DNA of 64,000 nt from Pseudomonadota bacterium (GCA_023391335.1 JAEWBG010000077.1:1-64000), one strand, 5' to 3'. Positions 32,591-40,953 are shown, counted from the stretch's first letter. The notes: a model not told the origin generated them from the sequence alone. Numbers and translations: made by a program.

Positions 32591-34246
32591 TCAGGCGCTC
32601 GCGGCAGCAGGCAATTGCCCATGACGATACGCGCGAGCAGCTTTCACGAACCCCGTGAACAACGGATGCCCATCGCGCGGCGTCGAACGGAACTCAGGGT
32701 GGAATTGACTTGCGACGAAGAACGGATGGTTCGGCAGCTCGATCATTTCGACGAGACCGTCGCGCGAGAAACCCGAGAATCGCAGGCCCGCATTCATCAA
32801 CTTCTGCAAATAGCGGTTATTGAATTCGTAGCGATGCCGGTGACGCTCCATGATCACATCGGACGCGTAGATTTGGTGCGCCCGCGAACCGTGCGAAAGG
32901 CGAACTTCTTGCGCGCCCAAACGCATCGTGCCACCCATGTCGGAGCGCTCGGTGCGTTGCTCTACCGTGCCCTTTTGATCCTGCCATTCCGAGATCAGCG
33001 CGATCACAGGATCCGGCGTACCGCGATTGAACTCGGTGGATTGTGCGCCTTCGAGACCTGCGACATCGCGGGCGAACTCCACGATTGCGAGCTGCATGCC
33101 CAGACAAATGCCGAGATAAGGAATTCCGTTCTCGCGCGCATATCGCACAGCCTGAATCTTGCCTTCGATACCGCGCTCGCCGAATCCGCCTGGGACCAGA
33201 ATCGCATCGACGCCTTCGAGCTTCGAGAAGCCGTGCTTCTCGACGTCGGTCGCTTCGACGAAACGGATGTTCACGCGAGTACGCGTGCGAACACCCGCGT
33301 GCGTCAAGGCTTCCGTGAGCGAGATGTAGGAATCGCGCAGGTTCACATACTTGCCGACCATCGCGATCGTCACGGTCGTATCCGGATTGGACTTCGCCGC
33401 GACCACTTGGCGCCATTCGCTCAAGTCAGCCGGCGGCACATCGAGGCGCAGCTTGTCGACGACGATTTCGTCCAAGCGCTGCTCGTGCAACAACATCGGA
33501 ATCTTGTACAGATCGTCCGCATCGACGGCGGAGATGACCGCGCGCTCTTCCACGTTGGTGAAGAGCGCGATCTTGCGACGTTGCTCATCCGGCAATGCGT
33601 TTTGCGAACGGCAGAGCAAGATGTCCGGCTGAATACCGATCGAGCGCAGCTCCTTAACGGAGTGTTGCGTCGGCTTAGTCTTGATCTCTCCCGAGGTCGG
33701 AATGTAGGGGATCAACGTAAGGTGCATGAAGAGGACGTTGTTGCGTCCGAGTTCGACACCCATTTGGCGAATCGCTTCCAGGAACGGTAACGACTCGATA
33801 TCGCCGACGGTGCCGCCGATTTCCACCATGCATATATCGGCATCCCCCGCGCCCATCCGGATGCAGTGCTTGATCTCGTCGGTGATGTGAGGAATGACCT
33901 GAACGGTGGCGCCCAGGTAGTCGCCGCGGCGCTCTTTGGCGATGACGCGCTCGTAAATTCGGCCGGTGGTGAAATTGCTGTTACGTGACGTCGTCGTCCG
34001 GACGAACCGCTCGTAGTGACCCAGATCGAGGTCGCTCTCGGTGCCGTCATTCGTAACGAACACTTCGCCATGTTGGAACGGGCTCATGGTGCCGGGATCG
34101 ACGTTGATGTACGGATCCAGCTTCACCATGCTCACTTTGAGCCCACGAGCTTCGAGAATGGCGCCCAATGAAGCAGCGGCAATGCCTTTACCCAGCGAGG
34201 AAACGACACCGCCGGTCACACAGATATAACGCGTCATTTTGGGCAC
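32591..34246 (-). CDS. pyrG: CTP synthase
   Basis: PyrG aminates UTP to CTP using glutamine. The 551-residue protein has the synthetase domain (TGGVVSSLGKGIAAASLGAI, KLDPYINVDPGTMSPFQHGE, VEIGGTVGDIESLPFLEAIR). The class I glutaminase domain has the nucleophile cysteine in YLGICLGMQLAIVEFAR and the His/Glu pair in FFVASQFHPEFRS. It starts the pyrG-kdsA-eno-ftsB block. CTP feeds CdsA, IspD and Kdo activation. Confidence 0.98.
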   Translation of the reverse strand: MPKMTRYICVTGGVVSSLGKGIAAASLGAILEARGLKVSMVKLDPYINVDPGTMSPFQHGEVFVTNDGTESDLDLGHYERFVRTTTSRNSNFTTGRIYERVIAKERRGDYLGATVQVIPHITDEIKHCIRMGAGDADICMVEIGGTVGDIESLPFLEAIRQMGVELGRNNVLFMHLTLIPYIPTSGEIKTKPTQHSVKELRSIGIQPDILLCRSQNALPDEQRRKIALFTNVEERAVISAVDADDLYKIPMLLHEQRLDEIVVDKLRLDVPPADLSEWRQVVAAKSNPDTTVTIAMVGKYVNLRDSYISLTEALTHAGVRTRTRVNIRFVEATDVEKHGFSKLEGVDAILVPGGFGERGIEGKIQAVRYARENGIPYLGICLGMQLAIVEFARDVAGLEGAQSTEFNRGTPDPVIALISEWQDQKGTVEQRTERSDMGGTMRLGAQEVRLSHGSRAHQIYASDVIMERHRHRYEFNNRYLQKLMNAGLRFSGFSRDGLVEMIELPNHPFFVASQFHPEFRSTPRDGHPLFTGFVKAARAYRHGQLPAAASA

Positions 34247-34370
34247 CGTCGCTTAACGTGGAGGGGATTGGGCGAACGGCGAACCGTGCGGCTCACCGTC
34301 AATCACGACGGGAGCGCAGTGTACCGTAGAGACTGCGGTGATGAAAGTGAGCTTGAGCGAACGCGACGCA

Positions 34371-34388
34371 GATTCGTTAGAACGAATC
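34371..34388. repeat. GATTCGTT palindrome between tilS and pyrG
   Basis: GATTCGTT-AG-AACGAATC is a perfect 8-bp inverted repeat with a 2-base centre. It lies 125 bases before the pyrG start and 20 bases after the tilS stop. It could be an operator-like site or a small hairpin. No T-run follows on the minus strand. Confidence 0.4.
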
Positions 34389-34408
34389 AGCATCACGACG
34401 CACTTGAC

Positions 34409-35710
34409 TCAATCTTCTGTCGAGCGCGCTACCAAATCCGGGCGATCTTCCCAGCGGATCAGAACTTGCGCGCCGGGATGAACCCACAAATCCCCGACAG
34501 CGAGCAACTCATCGGCTTCGTAGATCAGCGGTACTGCACTTCGCCACCATGGCAAGACTTTCTGCTGCTGCAGGAGATGCTTGAGCTTCTGGTGATGTGC
34601 ACCGACCGGCACGGCTTCGCCGCCTTCCCGAAATCGCACGACCCACTGCCGATTCGCACTTGGCGAGTCGAGATGTGCGACCAGCGCGCCCAACTCCGCT
34701 AGATGCAATGGTTGCTGCGGATTCCAGGTCAAATCGTGCTTCGGAACCAGTGGCATCGGCCTGGTGCAATACAGCAGGTCTCGATGGCGGCGGATGCTCA
34801 CACCGTCGCACTCGATGCAGGGTGTGCGATCGAATGCGGCGTGCAGAATGTCATGCTCAATCGCCGCGAGCTTCCGTGCAGATGGGGCTCGCGCCCCGTA
34901 CTGCCTCAGCCATGCGCGCAAGACATTGCGCCTGCGTGCGCTTGCAAGGTCTTCGAGCCTGCGCACGTGCAAACAGCGGTCGACGCTCACGTCCGCCAGA
35001 TCTCGTGCGGCAAGTTCGTCCAACAGTACGGCCGCCTCGCCTAGGTGCTGAGCCGTTCTCGCTGCTGCGTGAGCGATTGCGGGCCATCGCCTTCGGAGTG
35101 CTGGCACCACCGCATGTCGCAGGTAATTGCGATCGAAGGATGGATCCTGGTTCGACACGTCTTCGACCCATTCGAGGCCTTGCGCCCTCGCCCACGCATA
35201 TAACGCTTCGCGATCGACTTCCAGCAAAGGTCGGCAGTGAAATCCGCGCCCTAGCGGTTGCAAGAACGGCATTGAAGCTAGCCCACGAACGCCCGACCCG
35301 CGCACCAAAGCCAACAGTAAGGTTTCGAGCTGATCGTCAGCGTGATGAGCAGTCAACAAGACTTCGCGTTCTCGCAATTGCGAGCGGAAAAGGTTGTAAC
35401 GGGCGTTGCGGGCAGCCGCTTCGACGCCTTCGCCCGACGGCTGGACGGAAACCGAAAAGAGTCCGAGTGGGATACCTAAGCGGTCGCAAAGTTGTTCGCA
35501 GCGGGCTGCCCATGAGGCCGCATCCGCCTGCAAACCATGATTCACATGAATCGCTCGAACGCTGAGACCGGATTCGGATCGAATCTCAGCGAGCGCACAC
35601 AGAAGAACGGTGGAATCGAGTCCGCCACTGAACCCGACGCACAACTCTCGCGTATCGCTCGGAAGAATCGAGCGCAGTTGCTTAAGGAGGTAGGGGGCGA
35701 GGAAACGCAT
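34409..35710 (-). CDS. tilS: tRNA(Ile)-lysidine synthase
   Basis: TilS adds lysine to C34 of the minor tRNA-Ile so that it reads AUA. The 433-residue protein shows the PP-loop ATPase motif GFSGGLDSTVLL at about residues 28-39. It also has AIHVNHGL, LTAHHADDQLETLLLALVRG and RGLASM, and a C-terminal TilS domain. It follows accA, as in many gammaproteobacteria, but a repeat element separates them. Confidence 0.96.
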   Translation of the reverse strand: MRFLAPYLLKQLRSILPSDTRELCVGFSGGLDSTVLLCALAEIRSESGLSVRAIHVNHGLQADAASWAARCEQLCDRLGIPLGLFSVSVQPSGEGVEAAARNARYNLFRSQLREREVLLTAHHADDQLETLLLALVRGSGVRGLASMPFLQPLGRGFHCRPLLEVDREALYAWARAQGLEWVEDVSNQDPSFDRNYLRHAVVPALRRRWPAIAHAAARTAQHLGEAAVLLDELAARDLADVSVDRCLHVRRLEDLASARRRNVLRAWLRQYGARAPSARKLAAIEHDILHAAFDRTPCIECDGVSIRRHRDLLYCTRPMPLVPKHDLTWNPQQPLHLAELGALVAHLDSPSANRQWVVRFREGGEAVPVGAHHQKLKHLLQQQKVLPWWRSAVPLIYEADELLAVGDLWVHPGAQVLIRWEDRPDLVARSTED

Positions 35711-35723
35711 GGTGGCAGAGGTG

Positions 35724-35845
35724 CCGTGTGAGGAAATGAGACGTGAGGAAGTGAAATGTGTGGACCGGTATTGTCCCAGGCCGCAAATGCTCGTTCGACC
35801 TGCACTCCCTCACTCCTCTCTCACCGGCTCACATTTCTCACGGCC
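35724..35845. repeat. Opposed-arm GTGAGGA repeat between accA and tilS
   Basis: The left arm (35726-35763) has 7-8 nt TGAGGAA-type units. The right arm (about 35804-35842) has CTCACTCC/CTCACATTTCTCAC units inverted. Bases 35743-35763 are identical over 21 nt to 8751-8771 near sdhB. The gap contains no gene. The element ends a few bases from the accA stop codon. Confidence 0.75.
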
Positions 35846-35851
35846 ACCGGC

Positions 35852-36811
35852 CTACGCTTCGCTGTACACCCCATAGCCGCGCAGACGCTTGTGACGAGTG
35901 GCAATCAATTCCTCAACGCTCTGGTCCTGCAGCTCATTGAGATTGCGCAGAAGCGCTTCGCGAACGCTATCGCACATGGCTTGCGGATCGCGGTGAGCCC
36001 CGCCGAGTGGCTCCTTGATGACTTCATCGACGACGCCGAGTTTCGCAATGCGTTCGGCACTCACGCCCATTGCTTCCGCGGCAAGATCCTTTTTGTCGGC
36101 GCTACGCCAAAGAATGCCGGCACAGCCTTCGGGAGAAATCACGGAATAGATACTATATTGAAGCATCAACAGGCGATCGCACACGCCGATCGCCAAGGCA
36201 CCGCCCGATCCGCCCTCGCCGATCACCACACTGACGATCGGCACTTGCAGCGATGACATCACGAATAGATTGCGGGCAATGGCCTCGCTTTGGCCGCGCT
36301 CTTCGGCACCGACGCCCGGATAAGCCCCGGCGGTGTCGATGAATGTAATCAGCGGGAGCCGAAATCTCTCGGCCATGTTCATCAACCGCAGCGCCTTGCG
36401 ATACCCCTCCGGCTTGGGCATGCCGTAGTTCCGGCGCACGCGCTCCTTCGTATCGCGACCCTTTTGATGACCGATGATCATGACCGGACGACCTTCGAGT
36501 CGTGCCATGCCGCCAACGATTGCGTGGTCGTCCGCGTACATCCGATCGCCGTGGAGCTCTTGAAAATCCGTGAACAGATTACTGATGTAATCGAGCGTGT
36601 AGGGCCGCTGCGGATGCCGCGCCAGTTGCGCGATCTGCCACTGGCTGAGACTGGAGAAGATGCTCGTCGTCAGCGCCCGGCTCTTCGCCCGCAGCCTCGC
36701 GATTTCCTCGCCAATGTTGACCTCGGCGTCGTTCGAAACGAATTTCAGCTCGTCGATCTTGGCTTCGAGTTCCGCAATCGGCTGCTCGAAGTCCAGAAAA
36801 TTCATTGCCAT
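35852..36811 (-). CDS. accA: Acetyl-CoA carboxylase carboxyltransferase alpha subunit
   Basis: AccA is half of the carboxyltransferase that makes malonyl-CoA for fatty acid synthesis. The 319-residue product starts MAMNFLDFEQPIAELEAKID. It has ELHGDRMYADDHAIVGG, NYGMPKPEGYRKALRLMNMA and VIGEGGSGGALAIGVCDRLL. The ATG at 36811 has GAGG about 10 nt upstream. A second ATG lies two codons in. The usual neighbour dnaE is about 7 kb away, beyond an accessory segment. Confidence 0.97.
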   Translation of the reverse strand: MAMNFLDFEQPIAELEAKIDELKFVSNDAEVNIGEEIARLRAKSRALTTSIFSSLSQWQIAQLARHPQRPYTLDYISNLFTDFQELHGDRMYADDHAIVGGMARLEGRPVMIIGHQKGRDTKERVRRNYGMPKPEGYRKALRLMNMAERFRLPLITFIDTAGAYPGVGAEERGQSEAIARNLFVMSSLQVPIVSVVIGEGGSGGALAIGVCDRLLMLQYSIYSVISPEGCAGILWRSADKKDLAAEAMGVSAERIAKLGVVDEVIKEPLGGAHRDPQAMCDSVREALLRNLNELQDQSVEELIATRHKRLRGYGVYSEA

Positions 36812-36881
36812 ACGCAGGTTGCCTCGAGAGAGGGGCCGGAACATAGCGGGCGGCGGGGCGGGAAGCAAGGCGCGAAGCGCC

Positions 36882-37020
36882 GTCACGAGTCAAAGGTCAC
36901 AGGTCACGGGCCCCAAAGGCCATCGCGGTTCATCTTGCGCTGGACAACTGGCCCGACAGTAACCAGATACAAGCTTCTTTTCTGACCCGTGACCTGTGAC
37001 CCGTCACCCGTGACCCTGAC
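36882..37020. repeat. Opposed-arm GTCACGG heptad repeat before accA
   Basis: The left arm (36882-36910) reads GTCACGA, GTCAAAG, GTCACAG, GTCACGG: four 7-nt units. The right arm (36984-37020) is the inverted equivalent with five units. GGTCACAGGTCACGGG (36895-36910) is mirrored exactly at 36986-37001. It fills the gap between the ParB-like gene stop and the accA start. Confidence 0.85.
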
Positions 37021-37034
37021 GAATGCCGAGGGGT

Positions 37035-38012
37035 TCACTCGGCGTCCGGCACTCCCCCACTGCGCGCCAAATCCTGCGGCTTGATCTTGTCCACATTGAA
37101 CTTCGCTGCGCGGTCACGCATGGTTTTGAGCACCTGTTCCAACGGAGGCGGATCGTCGCTGATCCAGCGCAATGGATTGATTCGACCGACGACGAACGAG
37201 CGTAGATATGGGCTCTGCAACCCGCGTTCTTTCAGGGCCGCAACCACTTCGGCCACACGGGCATCGAGATCGAACACCTGATCAGCAACGCGCTGATGAC
37301 GGGTTAGCGCTTTGGACAACGGCTCATCGAGGAAAGTCAGCAAGCGCCGCAGGATCGGATGATACGAACCGCCCGCGAAATTGCCGCGCTTCTCGTAGCA
37401 CAGTCCGAGCGTAATCAGCGCGGGCTCTTCGAGATAAAACGCCAAATCGCTTTCCAGACGGCGCGGATCTTCGTCCATCAAGTTTCTGAAGATACGAATC
37501 ACCTCCAGCGACTTCTCGCGCAGGTTATGCGCCTTCTCGGTATTCAGCGCGAGAATTTGCCACGCAATCTCGCGCTTCGGCACGACCAACGCGATGATCG
37601 ATTTCGCACCCAGGCGGCGCATCGCTTCGAGTCGATGCAATCCATTAGGAGTCCAGAAGCCTTCAGTCGGCGCCGTGATGGCAATCACCGGATCCAGAAA
37701 TAGACCCGTGCGATCGATGACAGCGGAGAGCTTCTTGTGATGCGCATCGGACAGATCGCGCTGGAACGGCGTGGGCTCGATGCGATCGATCGGCAATGCC
37801 GCGAGAATCAGAGGCTGCTTACCGAGCGGCTCACAATAGCTCGCGATAACGAAACCGCCCTCGTTTTCAATCCTCGCCACCGTTTGTGCTGCATCGCCGC
37901 TGAGCGACTCCAGGCGACAGTCTTGGGGCAGCACGCCTCGCGTTCTAGGCGCAGCCTTCTTCGGCGTCTTGCGCCGAGCCGGAGCACGCTTTTTCTTCTT
38001 CGTGGTAGCCAT
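37035..38012 (-). CDS. ParB/Srx-fold nuclease-domain-like protein
   Basis: A 325-residue protein with a Lys/Arg/Pro-rich, histone-tail-like N-terminus (KKKKRAPARRKTPKKAAPRT). A ParB N-terminal-type domain follows, with PIDRIEPTPFQRDLSDAHHK, a TGLFLDPVIAI strand and FWTPNGLHRLEAMRRLGA. The last has the GxHRxxA-like box equivalent to the ParB CTP/phosphate-binding motif. The ParB helix-turn-helix is not evident, and the C-terminal 150 residues are family-specific. No parA is nearby, so chromosome partition is unlikely and its role is unknown. The ATG 38012 has GAGGAC upstream. Confidence 0.82.
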   Translation of the reverse strand: MATTKKKKRAPARRKTPKKAAPRTRGVLPQDCRLESLSGDAAQTVARIENEGGFVIASYCEPLGKQPLILAALPIDRIEPTPFQRDLSDAHHKKLSAVIDRTGLFLDPVIAITAPTEGFWTPNGLHRLEAMRRLGAKSIIALVVPKREIAWQILALNTEKAHNLREKSLEVIRIFRNLMDEDPRRLESDLAFYLEEPALITLGLCYEKRGNFAGGSYHPILRRLLTFLDEPLSKALTRHQRVADQVFDLDARVAEVVAALKERGLQSPYLRSFVVGRINPLRWISDDPPPLEQVLKTMRDRAAKFNVDKIKPQDLARSGGVPDAE

Positions 38013-38044
38013 GAGTGTCCTCACCGAACGTACACAACCTAAGA

Positions 38045-38070
38045 GGAACAGTACGGAATTCGAGCGCGTT
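38045..38070 (+). promoter_or_regulatory. Possible ECF-type promoter before DUF883 gene
   Basis: GGAAC (38045-38049) and CGTT (38067-38070) are 17 bases apart, 54 bases before the DUF883 start. The pattern resembles group-IV sigma promoters with a GGAAC -35 box. The same pair with a 16-base spacer stands before the small gene at 40723. This is a short motif, so chance is possible. Confidence 0.3.
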
Positions 38071-38123
38071 CTGTTCGCAGATCTTCTCGCGTGCAGTTTT
38101 ACGCGGTTTAGAAAGGAGGCCTT

Positions 38124-38429
38124 ATGCGAACTCAGCTGACCGGACCTTTGCAAGATTTGCGCGAAGACCTACTCGCAGTGGCTCGCGACACCGAATCTCT
38201 TTTGAAAGCGACCGCCAACGCAACGGGCGATCAGATCCAGCAAGCTCGTTCGCAGGCCCAAGACAGCCTACACCGTGCCTTCGATCATCTTTACGACCGG
38301 CGAATCCGCAAACGCGTTCGCAAAGCCCTGAAGACAGCTGACGGCTACGTTCAAGACAATACATGGGCAATGATCGGAGCAGCCGCCGCCGTAGGCATGT
38401 TGTTCGGCTTACTAGTAAAGCGCGACTAG
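38124..38429 (+). CDS. DUF883 family membrane-anchored protein (ElaB/YqjD type)
   Basis: A 101-residue protein with an amphipathic, coiled-coil-prone N-terminal two thirds (DLREDLLAVARDTESLLKAT). A single C-terminal membrane helix (about 81-97, WAMIGAAAAVGMLFGLL) ends in KRD. In E. coli, family members (YqjD, ElaB) are inner-membrane proteins that bind stationary-phase ribosomes. The same is only inferred here. A strong AAAGGAGG ribosome-binding site lies before the ATG. Confidence 0.9.
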   Translation: MRTQLTGPLQDLREDLLAVARDTESLLKATANATGDQIQQARSQAQDSLHRAFDHLYDRRIRKRVRKALKTADGYVQDNTWAMIGAAAAVGMLFGLLVKRD

Positions 38430-38447
38430 ATCACTCGGCGATCGACG

Positions 38448-39347
38448 TCACTCGCGAGTGTTGAGCAGGTTTGCTGGCGAGTATTGATCGGTTAGGACGC
38501 GGGCTCGCTGGTTCCAATCGACTTTGCGAGAGAACATCCCGCTCAAATTTGAGCGCTCGAACCCGAGTGCGTCGAACCTCGCCTCCCATGCTCGGCTACT
38601 CGCTCGAAGCGCCTGCGCATCAGGCAACGGCCCATTGCGAGCAATGATCACGCGATTGCCGGACTTGAGATTGAAGAATTGCGGGAACACCGAGGCGTAG
38701 GTTGCCGACTCGTGATCATAGAGCCGGCTGGATGAGAACGTGTTCGCTGTGAGGACACCATTGGAGTTGAGGATCGACTTGACCTCGGTGATGAATTCGC
38801 GCGTCAACAAGTGCTCAGGGATGTACTCGTGATCGAACGCATCGAGCAAGATCCAATCGTACGTCCGTGCCTCGCGCTGAGCTCGTTTCACATACACGCG
38901 TCCGTCTGACTCGATGACACGCGTGTGCGCGTTTTCGGCGAAGCCAAAGAACTGCTTCGCAACTCGAACGACTGCCGGATCAATCTCGACAATGTCCAGT
39001 TGCGCCTCTGGAAGCAGCTCGTTGATCGCACGCGGCAAGGTGCCTCCCCCGAGCCCAATCAACAGAATCGAGCGCGGGTTCGGATTTACGTACAACGAGG
39101 ACAGCATGAATTGCGGATACGACATCACAATCCGTCTTGGATGTTTCATGTCCACGCATGTCTGACGGCCGATGCGACACCATCGTGTGAAGCACATGCA
39201 GCGAACGTCGCCTGTCTGATACACGAGAACTTCGCGATACAGCGAGCGTTCTTCATGCAGCAGCTTCATCGACTCCGGCCATGCTGCAGACGCAACCATG
39301 CTCGCGGCGATGGCGCAGAACAATGCGAATGATCGCGCTAATTTCAT
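38448..39347 (-). CDS. Spermidine-synthase-like domain protein, exported form
   Basis: A 299-residue protein with an N-terminal hydrophobic signal (MKLARSFALFCAIAASMVAS) followed by a spermidine synthase-like Rossmann domain. The domain has ILLIGLGGGTLPRAINELLP, LDIVEIDPAVVRVAKQFFG and YDWILLDAFDHEYIPEHLL. A cysteine-rich strip (VRCMCFTRWCRIGRQTC) precedes it. Usually this domain is fused behind a membrane domain. Here that partner is the preceding gene, overlapping by 4 nt. True polyamine synthesis outside the cytoplasm is doubtful, and the substrate is unknown. Confidence 0.82.
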   Translation of the reverse strand: MKLARSFALFCAIAASMVASAAWPESMKLLHEERSLYREVLVYQTGDVRCMCFTRWCRIGRQTCVDMKHPRRIVMSYPQFMLSSLYVNPNPRSILLIGLGGGTLPRAINELLPEAQLDIVEIDPAVVRVAKQFFGFAENAHTRVIESDGRVYVKRAQREARTYDWILLDAFDHEYIPEHLLTREFITEVKSILNSNGVLTANTFSSSRLYDHESATYASVFPQFFNLKSGNRVIIARNGPLPDAQALRASSRAWEARFDALGFERSNLSGMFSRKVDWNQRARVLTDQYSPANLLNTRE

Positions 39348-39958
39348 GGGTCGACGTAGCCCCTCTGTGCTGCGGGCAGCATCGCGCACAGTCCAAGTAG
39401 GATCGAGACTGAAATCATGCTGAAAAGGATCTGATTCAGTTCAAGCCAGAGGACCAGGTAAAACGAAGTCAACAAGGTACCGGCCGCGCTACCGAACGTA
39501 GACGCGAAATAAAGCTGCCCCGCGTGCCGTCCGGCGCTCGCACGCTCGCGAATCAATAAACGCACTGCATAGGGCGACACCATTCCCGACAAGGCGGTGG
39601 GCACCAGAAACAACACCATCGCAGCAAGCAATGATCCATAGCGTGGATCCGAAGTTGCAGCGGCGATTGTCTCGAGCAGGTTCTCGCTCCAAACGATCGT
39701 CGGTAGAGCCGCAATCGCCGCGAGCAAGAGAATCATGCCGAGCTTGCGCAGCGTAGGACTTCGCATCGAATACCGTCCACCCGCTAAATATCCAATCGAC
39801 AATGCGAGCATGAAGACCGTGATCAGCGCACCCCAAACATAAATGCTGCTGCCGAAGGTCGGCGCCAGCAGCCTGGCGCCGAGCAGCTCGATGGCCATGA
39901 CGAAAAAACCTGACCACGTTGCGATGGCGTAACAGAGGATCGTCGCTGCTGTCTTCAT
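39344..39958 (-). CDS. Membrane half of a split MFS/spermidine-synthase-like protein
   Basis: A 204-residue integral membrane protein with about six helices. Its N-terminal signature (FVMAIELLGARLLAPTFGSS, then YVWGALITVFMLALSIGYLA) is that of the transporter-like half of fused MFS/spermidine synthase proteins. It ends after the sixth helix, and its stop overlaps the start of the synthase-like gene (ATGA). The two genes therefore look like a split version of the fused family. An upstream TTG (39973) is possible, but the ATG is preferred. Confidence 0.82.
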   Translation of the reverse strand: MKTAATILCYAIATWSGFFVMAIELLGARLLAPTFGSSIYVWGALITVFMLALSIGYLAGGRYSMRSPTLRKLGMILLLAAIAALPTIVWSENLLETIAAATSDPRYGSLLAAMVLFLVPTALSGMVSPYAVRLLIRERASAGRHAGQLYFASTFGSAAGTLLTSFYLVLWLELNQILFSMISVSILLGLCAMLPAAQRGYVDP

Positions 39959-39980
39959 ACGATAAAAAGACAAGATATTT

Positions 39981-40057
39981 CCACGCAGAGCACCGAGTCC
40001 ACAGAGAAATTGAAACTTGGCTTTAGTTCTGAGTCTCCGTGATCTCCGTGTACTTGG
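39981..40057. repeat. Opposed-arm CACGGAGAA-type repeat (period 9)
   Basis: The left arm (39981-40007) reads CACGCAGAG, CACCGAGTC, CACAGAGAA. The right arm (40033-40057) contains GTCTCCGTGATCTCCGTG (40033-40050), identical to 43576-43593 near dnaE. It lies between the unknown gene at 40071 and the split spermidine-synthase-like pair. Confidence 0.75.
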
Positions 40058-40070
40058 AGATTTGACGCTC

Positions 40071-40613
40071 TTAAGGAACCTTCACCTGGCCCGTCGCAGA
40101 GAGCAGCTTGAACTCATCCTTCACGGTGCCGCGAGCGCGAGGCGCCGTGCCACGTGCCCAGATGGCTTCTTCGAAATCGCGCGACTCATGCGGCGGCACC
40201 GAGACATCCAACCAATGCTGGTCCTGCCATAGCACGACGCAGCCGCTGGGATCCAAAGCACCTTGGTAACAATCACTGCGAACGATGGATAGGGTCACTG
40301 ACTTGAGCGCGAGGTCGGATTCGTTCGTGACGCGACCCCGCAATTGAAACGGTGCACCGCCACCGGAGAGCTGCAGATCTTGTAACTGGATGCTTTCGAC
40401 CGGTACTGCCAGCAGATCGATCGCCGGCGAAACCGGCTTGCCGCGCTGCTCCGGCGTCGCATCCATACCGCGCAACCGTTGAACCATTCCCCACGCCAGC
40501 ATCAACCCCAATACCACGCAGCCTAAAATGCCGACGGGGCGCAAGCGCGGCACGCTCAGCGTAATCAGCACAACGATCGCGGCCAAAATCCAATACACAG
40601 GTGCCACTCGCAT
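40071..40613 (-). CDS. Unknown two-helix membrane protein
   Basis: A 180-residue protein not assigned to a named family. Two hydrophobic segments lie at about 5-20 and 24-42. A beta-rich soluble domain follows (PFQLRGRVTNESDLALKSVT, LWQDQHWLDVSVPPHESRDF), reminiscent of FxLYD-type extracytoplasmic domains. Those bear the phrase G-x-V-x-N-x-S. The ATG at 40613 is chosen, and an upstream extension (to 40694) reads through non-protein-like sequence. Confidence 0.75.
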   Translation of the reverse strand: MRVAPVYWILAAIVVLITLSVPRLRPVGILGCVVLGLMLAWGMVQRLRGMDATPEQRGKPVSPAIDLLAVPVESIQLQDLQLSGGGAPFQLRGRVTNESDLALKSVTLSIVRSDCYQGALDPSGCVVLWQDQHWLDVSVPPHESRDFEEAIWARGTAPRARGTVKDEFKLLSATGQVKVP

Positions 40614-40651
40614 AGGCTTGGGCGGGGGTGGAAAAGGTTGCAAGCATACCC

Positions 40652-40676
40652 GGAACCAGGCGGAACGCAGGACGTT
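40652..40676 (+). promoter_or_regulatory. Possible ECF-type promoter before small acidic gene
   Basis: GGAAC (40652-40656), a 16-base spacer and CGTT (40673-40676) precede the 40723 gene by about 47 bases. The layout matches the candidate before the DUF883 gene at 38045. Weak evidence on its own. Confidence 0.3.
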
Positions 40677-40722
40677 GTTATCCGGAACGTTCAAGCAGTT
40701 CTTTCACCGTAAGGAGGCCGAC

Positions 40723-40953
40723 ATGGGCACCTCTTCCAGAAACGAAGGCGAAGGCAACAAGACGGCGGATCGCAATTATCGCGAGGCCACCAAGAATTTC
40801 GTTGAATCCGAACGCGGCCAGCGCGAGATTCAACAAGCCGGCGACGTGAGCGCCAGCGAAGAGAGCGAGATCCGCAGCGCCGAGGAGCAAGCCAAATCTC
40901 GCGCGAAGGAACACGATCCCGAAGAAGTACGGGATTCGCATCGCGCTTCCTAG
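40723..40953 (+). CDS. Small hydrophilic acidic protein, unknown
   Basis: A 76-residue, strongly hydrophilic protein (MGTSSRNEGEGNKTADRNYR; ending EVRDSHRAS), rich in Glu, Ser, Arg and Asn. It has no cysteines or hydrophobic core, so it is probably disordered or helical. Such composition is common among stress-associated small proteins. An excellent TAAGGAGG ribosome-binding site 5 nt before the ATG supports it as real. The frame is open upstream, but the start is set by that site. Function unknown. Confidence 0.8.
   Translation: MGTSSRNEGEGNKTADRNYREATKNFVESERGQREIQQAGDVSASEESEIRSAEEQAKSRAKEHDPEEVRDSHRAS

Noticed and set aside
37035..38012. ParB-like gene as part of a plasmid or chromosome partition locus
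   Set aside because: No parA, no parS-like palindromes and no replication genes nearby. The helix-turn-helix of partition ParB is not evident.
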